A stretch of DNA of 64,000 nt, from the NCBI GenBank assembly GCA_029262895.1, contig JAJCYM010000069.1:41499-105498 (forward strand), written 5' to 3'. The notes under the pieces were generated by a model. That model saw only the letters and a program-made list of their open reading frames with translations. It had not been told where the DNA came from and searched no databases. Positions within the stretch are counted from its first letter, which is position 1, and every line of letters begins with the position of its first letter. The stretch is from Roseivirga sp. (GTDB taxonomy: Bacteria > Bacteroidota > Bacteroidia > Cytophagales > Cyclobacteriaceae). Of this stretch, positions 54,004-61,577 are shown one piece after another. Both the position numbers and the translations under genes were made by a program.

Positions 54004-55293
54004 ATGAAATACCTGCCAATTGGAAAAGACCTATTCACAACTAATCGTGACAAGCTCAAAGGAAAATTGAAACCTAATTCGGTGGCTATTTTCAACTCCA
54101 ATGATATCATGCCCACGAATGCCGATGGCACAATGCCATTCAGGCAAAACAACAACTTGTTATACCTTTCAGGCATCGACCAGGAAGAGTCCATTCTGAT
54201 CATAGCACCCGACTTTCCTGATCCTAAATTGCGAGAAGTGCTTTTTGTCAAAGAAACAAGCGAGCTGATTGCCATTTGGGAGGGCCACAAATACACCAAA
54301 GATGAGGCAACCGAAACTTCAGGTGTGGCCACCGTGATGTGGACCAGCGATTTCGAAAAAACATTGCTTACCATCCTGGCTGAATCGGAAAATATCTACC
54401 TGGATTCCAACGAGCATATCAGAAGTGGTTCTGACGTAGAGACTAGAAATCAAAGGTTCTCGAAATGGTGCAGAGAACAATACCCAAATTACGAGTACGA
54501 GAGAATTGCCCCAATCATTTATGACCTTCGAACGGTCAAAGAACTCAAAGAAATTGAGCTTCTACGTCATGCCTGTGCCATTACAGAAAAAGGCTTTAGA
54601 AAAGTACTTGAGATGGTAAAGCCCGGTGTTTGGGAATATGAAGTAGAGGCAGAATACACTTACGAATTTCTTAAAAACCGCTCCAGGGGATTTGGATACG
54701 AGCCTATAGTTGCCGGTGGTGCAAATGCCTGTGTACTTCATTATGTTGAAAATAATCAACAGCTGAAAGACGGTGATTTGTTATTGATGGATGTTGGTGC
54801 TGAATACGCCAATTACAATGCTGACATGACTCGGGTTATTCCTATAAATGGCAGATTTAACGAAAGGCAAAGGGCTGTCTACGATGCTGTTTTAAGAGTA
54901 AAAAACGAGGCAACCGCCCTGTTAACACCAGGCAATTCGATACCTGAATATCACAAAGAGGTCGGGCTCATTATGCAAAATGAGTTATTGGGCTTAGGCC
55001 TTATTGATCAAACGGATATCAAAAATGAGAATCCGGATTGGCCAGCCTTTAAGAAGTACTTTATGCATGGCACCTCTCATCATCTGGGATTGGATGTGCA
55101 TGACGTGGCCAGCATTTATACCAAATTCAAGCCTGGAATGGTGTTCACAGTCGAGCCGGGCATCTATATCCCTGATGAAGGAATTGGTATCCGACTTGAA
55201 GATGATGTTGTGATTCAAGAAGGTGGACATGATAATCTTATGGGCAATATTCCGATCCTGGCGGAGGAAATAGAAGATTTAATGAATAGCTAG
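54004..55293 (+). CDS. pepP: Xaa-Pro aminopeptidase (M24B, PepP-like)
   Basis: The protein has 429 residues, the usual length. An N-terminal creatinase-like domain (about 1-175) carries FRQNNNLLYLSGIDQEESIL. The pita-bread catalytic domain follows. Metal ligands can be assigned by motif: D263 and D274 (LLMDVGAEYANYNADMTRVI), H359 (HGTSHHLGLDVHD), E384 (TVEPGIYIPDEG) and E399 (IRLEDD). It removes an N-terminal residue ahead of proline and is expected in the cytoplasm. The GNAT gene begins two bases after its stop, so the two are part of one transcript. Confidence 0.92.
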   Translation: MKYLPIGKDLFTTNRDKLKGKLKPNSVAIFNSNDIMPTNADGTMPFRQNNNLLYLSGIDQEESILIIAPDFPDPKLREVLFVKETSELIAIWEGHKYTKDEATETSGVATVMWTSDFEKTLLTILAESENIYLDSNEHIRSGSDVETRNQRFSKWCREQYPNYEYERIAPIIYDLRTVKELKEIELLRHACAITEKGFRKVLEMVKPGVWEYEVEAEYTYEFLKNRSRGFGYEPIVAGGANACVLHYVENNQQLKDGDLLLMDVGAEYANYNADMTRVIPINGRFNERQRAVYDAVLRVKNEATALLTPGNSIPEYHKEVGLIMQNELLGLGLIDQTDIKNENPDWPAFKKYFMHGTSHHLGLDVHDVASIYTKFKPGMVFTVEPGIYIPDEGIGIRLEDDVVIQEGGHDNLMGNIPILAEEIEDLMNS

Positions 55294-55295
55294 GC

Positions 55296-55736
55296 ATGCC
55301 CTTAAAAATCGAACAAGGAAGCTTGAGTCAGGCAATTGCCATGTTGAAGCAGCTTCCCGAGTTCCATCAGTTGCGCCCCAAAGAATATTATGAGGAAAAG
55401 CTTCAGGATCAGGAATCCTTGATACTAATTGCTACTTCTAATGAAACTCCTGTCGCCTGTAAAGTTGGATATGATCGCTTTCATGACGGTTCATTTTACA
55501 GCTGGCTTGGTGGTGTACTCCCAGCCTATAGAAAATCCGGAATAGCCAGGGATTTAGCACATAAACAACAAGAATGGGCCAGGAATAATAAATATCAGAG
55601 CATAAGGCTCAAAACCATGAATAAGCACAAAGCAATGCTCATATTTGCCTTAGGTGACGGCTTTGAAATTTTTAATATCAAAGTAAAAGACGAACTTGAG
55701 AATTATCGAATTGAATTAATAAAATATTTGAGATGA
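55296..55736 (+). CDS. GNAT family N-acetyltransferase
   Basis: The protein has 146 residues. The GNAT core is seen in FYSWLGGVLPAYRKSGIARD, where the R-K-S-G-I-A stretch corresponds to the acetyl-CoA pyrophosphate loop (Q/R-x-x-G-x-A). The following helix LAHKQQEWARNNKYQSIRLK and strand AMLIFALGDGFEIFNIK are typical. The substrate is unknown. It starts two bases after pepP and its stop overlaps the next start (ATGA), indicating coupled translation. Confidence 0.85.
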   Translation: MPLKIEQGSLSQAIAMLKQLPEFHQLRPKEYYEEKLQDQESLILIATSNETPVACKVGYDRFHDGSFYSWLGGVLPAYRKSGIARDLAHKQQEWARNNKYQSIRLKTMNKHKAMLIFALGDGFEIFNIKVKDELENYRIELIKYLR

Positions 55737-56020
55737 GCGGAGCAGCAGCGAGCGGAGCAGCAGCACAAGCGGCTATACAGCAAGCCATCAAGGCATCCGG
55801 TACCTTGGTGAAAATTGAAGCAAATGATTTTAGCCGTTTGATATCCAAACTTGATGATGCCTTGGTAATAGAAAACGTGGGTAAGGGGCTTTTCAATGAA
55901 TTTTACCGGTATTGCGTCTCTTATAAAGGCTTTGTCTTTTATTGCCGAACTTCCCAAGCTATTTCAATTCCGTCAAGACTTGAAAAAATCAATGTTAAAC
56001 GTATTTGGCTACCTCAATAA
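55733..56020 (+). CDS. Small protein of unknown function with Ala/Gly-rich N-terminus (95 aa)
   Basis: This 95-residue frame overlaps the GNAT stop by four bases (ATGA) and ends six bases before the RidA start, so its placement in the operon supports it. The first 20 or so residues (MSGAAASGAAAQAAIQQAIK) are encoded partly by two tandem copies of a 15-bp unit (55737-55766). The rest (LVKIEANDFSRLISKLDDAL, FNEFYRYCVSYKGFVFYCRT) looks like a small globular domain. No family is recognised. Confidence 0.6.
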   Translation: MSGAAASGAAAQAAIQQAIKASGTLVKIEANDFSRLISKLDDALVIENVGKGLFNEFYRYCVSYKGFVFYCRTSQAISIPSRLEKINVKRIWLPQ

Positions 56021-56026
56021 CATATT

Positions 56027-56701
56027 ATGAGTACGAGAATCGATTCTGAAAGGGCCCCCGAGCCCGTTGGACTGTATCCCCATGCGCGACAGGTTGGAAA
56101 TCTTCTTTTTCTTTCCGGAGTTGGGCCTCGACAAAGGGGCTCCAAAGATATTCCGGGGGTCACACTTGATGCCGATAGAAATATTATCGCCTATAATATT
56201 GAGGTCCAATGCAGAACGGTGTTTAAGAATGTCAAAATGATCCTGGAAGAAGCGGGCAGCAGTTGGGACCAACTCGTAGACGTAACCGTTTTTCTGACTA
56301 ACATGAAGGCGGACTTTGCAACCTATAACAAAATATATGCTGAGTATTTTCAAGACAATCAGCCTTGCAGAACTACGGTTGAAATCAGCTCCTTACCAAC
56401 CCCTATTGCCATCGAATTGAAGTGCATTGCGACAATCGATTCAACAAGCAGATCAATTGTATACACCGGTGAGCATCAGAACATCTCAACTCCGGCAGCG
56501 GAAACGCAGAACCCAGTGTCCATTGAGCATGAAGATGCCTCTGTTGAAAACGAAATGCGAACAGAGGAGGTCAGGCACGAAACTCAGGAGCCGGCAGTTC
56601 CTGAAACGGAAGAAGACACATCTGAAAATCAAAGTTCAGGGGAAGTTCCAAACCCGGGGCCCACAGCAAGCGAAAACAAGCCAAGAACACCCGAGTGGTG
56701 A
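56027..56701 (+). CDS. RidA/YjgF family protein with acidic C-terminal tail
   Basis: The protein has 224 residues. The first 135 or so are a complete RidA-like domain: GLYPHARQVGNLLFLSGVGP, NIEVQCRTVFKNVKMILEEA, VDVTVFLTNMKADF and CRTTVEISSLPTPIAIELKC, which includes the arginine used to bind carboxylates. Versions starting with APEPVGLYPHAR are close to 2-aminomuconate deaminase-type (AmnD) members; general enamine/imine deamination is the safer call. The remaining 90 residues are a Glu/Pro-rich, probably disordered tail not found in standard 130-residue RidA proteins. It is the last gene of the pepP cluster. Confidence 0.8.
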   Translation: MSTRIDSERAPEPVGLYPHARQVGNLLFLSGVGPRQRGSKDIPGVTLDADRNIIAYNIEVQCRTVFKNVKMILEEAGSSWDQLVDVTVFLTNMKADFATYNKIYAEYFQDNQPCRTTVEISSLPTPIAIELKCIATIDSTSRSIVYTGEHQNISTPAAETQNPVSIEHEDASVENEMRTEEVRHETQEPAVPETEEDTSENQSSGEVPNPGPTASENKPRTPEW

Positions 56702-56796
56702 TTCGCACTCCTCTCAAGAAAAGTAGAGCTTGAGAATTCTTCAAACAACTTAGGTCCGGCCAGTCAACCTTTCTGGTTTTTGATCAGGGTCAATTA

Positions 56797-59208
56797 ATGA
56801 GTATTTTCCCAATAGTCAACTTTAATACTATGCGCAACTTCTTCATCAAAATCTGGAGAGCAATTATGAGCTTTTTTCAGAAAATCAGTCCCGGACCAAT
56901 TGCCTGGACTGGAGCCAAAAGAGCTATCATTTTCACGGTCATAGTCATTTGGGTTATCTCAGCACTTCTTGTTTTCGTTATACAGCCCAATACACCTATC
57001 GGGCTTGTGCTTTTAGTGCTCGGAGTCGGGCTTGCTGCTCTTGCCGGGGCAGGCCTGTTACTGGCTTTGCGCATTGTAAATTGGATTCCAAAGAGCTTCA
57101 TATGGATTGTCCCCGGAACGTTTATCCTGACCACATTCACTTTTAGTTCAGGAGCACTTTCATGGCAATTTCCCTTGTTCGTCATTGTATTTGCAGGTGG
57201 TATGGGATCCGCCATTTACACTTTTAAAAAGTCGACACGTAACCAACTCACCACATTGCAAAAAGTTGTGGCTGCAGGCGGATCTCTTATTGGACTGATC
57301 GGACTGATTTGGGGGCTGACCTGGTTAATGGATACTGGATTTCTTCCAGAACCTGATCATATTAACGCTGCTCAAAAATCAGAGTATAGTGCACCTCACA
57401 TCGAGCAACCGAATCCTGCTGAGCCCGGTGCATTTAATGTTAAATATCTCACATATGGAAGTGGTGAGGACAAGCAAAGAACTGAGTTTGGTTCGGAGGC
57501 TGTAATCATTACTGATTCGATAGATGGTTCGAGGCTTCTTGACAATTGGGAAGGGTTTTCGGCAAAACTCAGAACCCGCTACTGGGGATTTGACGACAAG
57601 TCTTTACCCATCAATGCAAGAGTATGGTACCCTGATGGTGAAGGTCCATTTCCGCTTGCACTTATTGTGCACGGAAATCACAGCATGCAGGATTATTCCG
57701 ATCCCGGCTACGAATACCTTGGGAGACTGCTGGCCAGCCAGGGCATCATTATGGCAAGTGTGGACGAAAATTTTCTTAATGGCTCATGGACTGACCTTTT
57801 CACAAATGGTTTGAGAGAAGAAAATGACGCCAGAGGCTGGTTGCTATTGGAACACCTGAAATACTGGAAAAAATGGAATGAAACACCTGGGAGTATCTTC
57901 CACGATAAAATTGACATGGACAACCTGGCACTAATGGGGCATTCACGCGGAGGTGAAGCTGTAGCAGTGGCAGCTTTCTTTAACAAGCTGCCCTATTACC
58001 CGGACGATGCAAAACAAAAATTCGACTACAACTTCAATATTAAATCAGTGGTGGCTATAGCCCCGGTTGACGGACAATATAGACCCGGTGAAGATAGAAC
58101 CCCACTTGAGAATCTGAATTACTTAGTTATTCATGGTGCCAACGATGGAGATGTCCAGTCATTCGCGGGATTGCGACAATATGAGCGCATCAAATTCACA
58201 GATGACCAGGATTACTTCAAGTCGGCAGTGTATGTCTATGGGGCAAACCACGGTCAATTCAACTCGACCTGGGGAAATCGGGACGCAGGAATGCCATTTG
58301 GGTCATTGCTTAATGTGGATGCACTAATGCCAGAGGCTGATCAGCAAACCATCGGCAAGGTGTACATCTCTGCCTTTCTTCAGGCTACGCTCCAAGGTAA
58401 AGAGGACTATATCAATTTATTTAAAGACTATAGATCAGGAAAAGACTGGTTGCCTAGCACCATTTACCTCAATCAATATGAAGACCCTAGTTGGCAGTTA
58501 ATCGCTGACTTTGAGGAAGACCTTGACCTTTCCACCACCTCCAATGGAGGAAATATTAGTGGCGAAAACCTAACCGTGTGGAAAGAAAAGCTGGTGGGCA
58601 TGAAATGGGGTAACAGGGGAACAAGAGCCGTACATATTGGCTGGGACTCTCTTGCCCATGAAGGAGATACAGCTCGCTTTCTACTCGAACTACCGCAGCC
58701 TCCGGATGAACAGCAACTCAACCACCTCGTGTTCGAACTTTCTGAGGGTAAAGGAAATACATATCCGGATAAGGAGCGTGACAAGGAACTGAAGGGCAAT
58801 AATGAGAACGAGAATGAAGAAGAGGTAAATAATGAAGAGACCAATGAGGAGTCAGAGAATGAAATTGAAGACGATGACAAAGAGGATGAGGAAGATGAAA
58901 AAGAAAAAGCTAAAGACCCTCTGGACTTCAGTATTCTCATTGCCGATACGGCCGGTCAGGAGGTTAAAATGAAATTGAGCGATTACAGTTATCTTCAAAG
59001 ACAGCTGGGAGTTGATGTGCTAAAAACTACCTCACTCCAGTCTACCTCAAGATCTGAAGCTGTCTATAATACTTTCTTCATAAATCTTGAGTTATTATCT
59101 GCTATTAACCCCGAATTCAATTCAAAACAGATAAAGAACATCAGCTTTATTTTCGATCAAAGTCCAAAGGGCATAATCATATTAGACAAAATGGCCTTCT
59201 CCCATTGA
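56797..59208 (+). CDS. Membrane-anchored alpha/beta hydrolase
   Basis: The protein has 803 residues. Four or five hydrophobic segments lie in the first 190 residues (for example AIIFTVIVIWVISALLVFVI, LVLLVLGVGLAALAGAGLLL, VVAAGGSLIGLIGLIWGLTW). The hydrolase domain follows with LALIVHGNH, the nucleophile elbow G-H-S383-R-G-G-E-A, acid D450 in HGANDGD and histidine H485 in GANHGQF. This arrangement resembles the chlorophyllase/PAF-acetylhydrolase-type fold. Residues about 660-705 are an Asn/Glu/Asp/Lys-rich low-complexity stretch, and a beta-rich domain closes the protein. The substrate is unknown. Several Met codons lie near the start; the first is used here. Confidence 0.75.
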   Translation: MSIFPIVNFNTMRNFFIKIWRAIMSFFQKISPGPIAWTGAKRAIIFTVIVIWVISALLVFVIQPNTPIGLVLLVLGVGLAALAGAGLLLALRIVNWIPKSFIWIVPGTFILTTFTFSSGALSWQFPLFVIVFAGGMGSAIYTFKKSTRNQLTTLQKVVAAGGSLIGLIGLIWGLTWLMDTGFLPEPDHINAAQKSEYSAPHIEQPNPAEPGAFNVKYLTYGSGEDKQRTEFGSEAVIITDSIDGSRLLDNWEGFSAKLRTRYWGFDDKSLPINARVWYPDGEGPFPLALIVHGNHSMQDYSDPGYEYLGRLLASQGIIMASVDENFLNGSWTDLFTNGLREENDARGWLLLEHLKYWKKWNETPGSIFHDKIDMDNLALMGHSRGGEAVAVAAFFNKLPYYPDDAKQKFDYNFNIKSVVAIAPVDGQYRPGEDRTPLENLNYLVIHGANDGDVQSFAGLRQYERIKFTDDQDYFKSAVYVYGANHGQFNSTWGNRDAGMPFGSLLNVDALMPEADQQTIGKVYISAFLQATLQGKEDYINLFKDYRSGKDWLPSTIYLNQYEDPSWQLIADFEEDLDLSTTSNGGNISGENLTVWKEKLVGMKWGNRGTRAVHIGWDSLAHEGDTARFLLELPQPPDEQQLNHLVFELSEGKGNTYPDKERDKELKGNNENENEEEVNNEETNEESENEIEDDDKEDEEDEKEKAKDPLDFSILIADTAGQEVKMKLSDYSYLQRQLGVDVLKTTSLQSTSRSEAVYNTFFINLELLSAINPEFNSKQIKNISFIFDQSPKGIIILDKMAFSH

Positions 59209-59257
59209 CCCGAAATAAGAATAGATTCCCATTCTGGGTCTGATTTGGGGTCAATGG
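59202..59257. repeat. Long inverted repeat overlapping the hydrolase stop codon
   Basis: CCATTGACCC (59202-59211, containing the TGA stop) pairs perfectly with GGGTCAATGG (59248-59257), enclosing 36 bases that themselves hold CCC-ATTCT-GGG. No U-run follows, so it may protect the mRNA 3' end or act as an imperfect terminator. Confidence 0.5.
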
Positions 59258-59350
59258 ATTCTGAGAATCGTCCATTTTAAACATATCCCCAACTTTTGGT
59301 AGGGTGGTACAGCTATTGAAGAGTAGTATTTGCACGACTGAAAGCAAGAT

Positions 59351-59908
59351 ATGAGACCATCAAAACCCTCCTACCTAAAGAGTGAAACACCGGTATCGCA
59401 TTTACTCAACTTTTCAAGTGGAATACTATTAAAGATTTTGGCACCTTTTAAGATTGGTGACATTATCGAAATCAACGGAGTTCTCGGAACCGTTTTGCAC
59501 AAAGGCACATTCGTATTTAAGATCAAAACCTCCAATGATAAATTCGTGGTTTTCTCTAATCGAACTGTCTATAATCAGGGCATCAATAATCTTACGGCCA
59601 AAAACATGATGAGACTTGATCTCAATGTTCAGGTGGCTTATAACTCAAACATGACAAAAGTAAAAAACACCCTTATGAGTGTTTTGAATAATAACAACCT
59701 AGTATTGCACTCCCCTTCACCCAAAATTTCGGTATCCAGACTTAGGGAAAAGTCTATAGACTTGACCCTAAGCCCCTGGTGCGAACCCGATGATTATTGG
59801 ACCGCATATCAACAACTTCAACAAGAATTGAAGTCCGGCCTTGAATCACAAGGTGTTTTTATTCCTGATGTCAATCCCAGCTTGGTAGAACTCAGGAAAG
59901 TGATTTAA
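59351..59908 (+). CDS. MscS-like protein lacking the outer membrane helices
   Basis: The protein has 185 residues. LLNFSSGILLKILAPFKIGD corresponds to the end of the pore helix TM3 and the conserved PFKxGD turn of MscS. The beta domain follows (IIEINGVLGTVLHKGTFVFK, FVVFSNRTVYNQGINNLTAK), then the alpha/beta cytoplasmic domain. TM1, TM2 and TM3a, present in a working channel of about 280 residues, are absent. A TGA lies in frame four codons before the ATG, so the missing part is not simply hidden upstream. It may be a truncated relic or a soluble partner. Confidence 0.75.
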   Translation: MRPSKPSYLKSETPVSHLLNFSSGILLKILAPFKIGDIIEINGVLGTVLHKGTFVFKIKTSNDKFVVFSNRTVYNQGINNLTAKNMMRLDLNVQVAYNSNMTKVKNTLMSVLNNNNLVLHSPSPKISVSRLREKSIDLTLSPWCEPDDYWTAYQQLQQELKSGLESQGVFIPDVNPSLVELRKVI

Positions 59909-59939
59909 CCTTTCCTGCACTTCGTTCTTTATAAACAGA

Positions 59940-59947
59940 TATATTTG
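59940..59947 (+). promoter_or_regulatory. -7 promoter element of rmuC
   Basis: TATATTTG matches TAnnTTTG, 19 bases before the rmuC ATG at 59967. A weak TTCG lies near the -33 position. Confidence 0.45.
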
Positions 59948-59966
59948 TTGAAAACCCCTTCAACAA

Positions 59967-61283
59967 ATGGAGATAATCTGGCTTATAGCAGGAGTAGCAT
60001 TAGGTGGAGCCGCTGCCTGGTTCATGGCGAAAAGTAAATTTCAAAGTAGTTCAGCTTCGAATGGAACCAGTGATTTGCAAACCTCTTTGACACTTGCCGA
60101 AGAAAGAAGGCAAATGCTGGAAAAAGAACTCAATACCATTAAACCGGAATTAGCTATAGAAAGAGAAAAGGTAGTTGACACCAGCAACAAGTTGTCGAGA
60201 ATAGAAGTTGAAAAAGCTGGACTGGAAGAACGCCTTAAAGAACAGAAAGGTGAGTTAGAAAATTTGAACGAGCGTTTTGCTCATGAATTCAAAAACCTGG
60301 CGAATGAGATTTTTGAAGAAAAGAGCAAAAAATTTACGGATCAAAATAAAAGCAATCTAACAGAACTGCTCTCACCTCTTAAGGAGCGTATAGGGGAATT
60401 CCAGAAAAAGGTAGAAGAAACTAACAAGGACGGGGCAGAGAGAAATGCTTCTCTCGTCCAGCAGATCAAACAACTCAGCGAGCTGAACAAGCAAATAACC
60501 AAAGAGGCCGAAAACCTTACCAAGGCCTTGAAGGGGGATTCCAAAACCCAGGGCAATTGGGGTGAGGTGATTTTGGAGCGCATTCTGGAGAAATCAGGCT
60601 TAGAGAAGGGACGGGAGTACGAAACTCAGGTTTCCGAAACTACTGAAGAAGGGAAGCGCTTTCAGCCCGATGTAGTAGTCAAATTACCCGATAGTAAGAA
60701 TATTATCATTGACTCAAAGGTCTCACTCACTGCTTACGAAAGATCTGTGAACGCTGAAACCGATGAAGAGCGTATTTCTAATCTAAAACTGCATATCAGT
60801 TCAATCAGAACTCATTTAAAGGGGCTAGGAGAAAAAAACTACCAAAACCTGTTTGGAATAGAAGGACTGGACTTTGTTCTGTTATTTATCCCGATCGAAC
60901 CAGCTTTCACACTGGCGGTCCAACAAGACCCTGAATTATTCAATGATGCCTACTCCAAGAACATTGTCATTGTAAGCCCAACGACACTTATCGCCACTTT
61001 AAGAACCATCTCTTCCATCTGGAAACAGGAGTATCAAAACAAGAATGCCATTGAAATTGCCAGGCAGGGAGGTGCCTTATATGACAAGTTTGTGGCCTTT
61101 ACTGAAGACCTCAAAACAGTTGGAAAGCACATTGACGGTACTCAAAAGGCTTATGTAGAATCCATGAAGAAGCTATATGATGGTACTGGAAACCTCGTGA
61201 AAAAAGCTGAGGACATCAAAAAGCTTGGAGCGAAGGCCTCTAAACAATTGGATCAGAGACTCTTAGATCGTTCAGAGCATTAA
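59967..61283 (+). CDS. rmuC: DNA recombination protein RmuC
   Basis: The protein has 438 residues. One N-terminal membrane segment (IIWLIAGVALGGAAAWFMA) is followed by a long coiled coil (about 30-190, rich in E, K and L). The conserved RmuC domain contains KGDSKTQGNWGEVILERILE, RFQPDVVVKLPDSKNIIIDS, VSLTAYERSVNAE and FVLLFIPIEPAFTLAVQQD. The IIIDSKVSL segment belongs to a restriction-endonuclease-like core. RmuC limits inversion and rearrangement at short inverted repeats in E. coli, so its presence is notable next to highly repetitive genes, though no direct link is shown. It has its own -7 element. Confidence 0.92.
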   Translation: MEIIWLIAGVALGGAAAWFMAKSKFQSSSASNGTSDLQTSLTLAEERRQMLEKELNTIKPELAIEREKVVDTSNKLSRIEVEKAGLEERLKEQKGELENLNERFAHEFKNLANEIFEEKSKKFTDQNKSNLTELLSPLKERIGEFQKKVEETNKDGAERNASLVQQIKQLSELNKQITKEAENLTKALKGDSKTQGNWGEVILERILEKSGLEKGREYETQVSETTEEGKRFQPDVVVKLPDSKNIIIDSKVSLTAYERSVNAETDEERISNLKLHISSIRTHLKGLGEKNYQNLFGIEGLDFVLLFIPIEPAFTLAVQQDPELFNDAYSKNIVIVSPTTLIATLRTISSIWKQEYQNKNAIEIARQGGALYDKFVAFTEDLKTVGKHIDGTQKAYVESMKKLYDGTGNLVKKAEDIKKLGAKASKQLDQRLLDRSEH

Positions 61284-61452
61284 GTTTCAGGGTTTACCTA
61301 AATAGGTCAAGGACACAATCGAGACACCCCTTTCGAATTGAGTTTTTTAAAGGTTCAAAGTTGTTCTTGTCAAAACATGTAAATCCTTGTCGTTCACATA
61401 CATAATTATTAAACTACACAACATTTTTTTCGCTGATTACAACATTTTTTAT

Positions 61453-61460
61453 TATGTTTG
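61453..61460 (+). promoter_or_regulatory. Possible -7 promoter element of the second surface-protein gene
   Basis: TATGTTTG fits TAnnTTTG and lies 118 bases before the chosen ATG at 61578, implying a long leader. Just upstream, ACAACATTTTTT occurs twice (near 61416 and 61439). The 294-base gap between rmuC and this gene holds nothing else that I recognise. Confidence 0.35.
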
Positions 61461-61577
61461 TGCAGTTCGAACCGGAGCCCGTTAATTCCGATCGGACGAC
61501 AATGTATGGTGTGTGTGCTATTACTCTGGGAATATTGTAGCCTCTGCCGTGCTGGTTTAATCGACAACCTAAACGTG

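Noticed and set aside
58473..58940. Minus-strand 155-codon Ser-rich frame
   Set aside because: It is the antisense of the acidic low-complexity segment of the hydrolase; poly-Ser arises from GAN/AAN codons read backwards.
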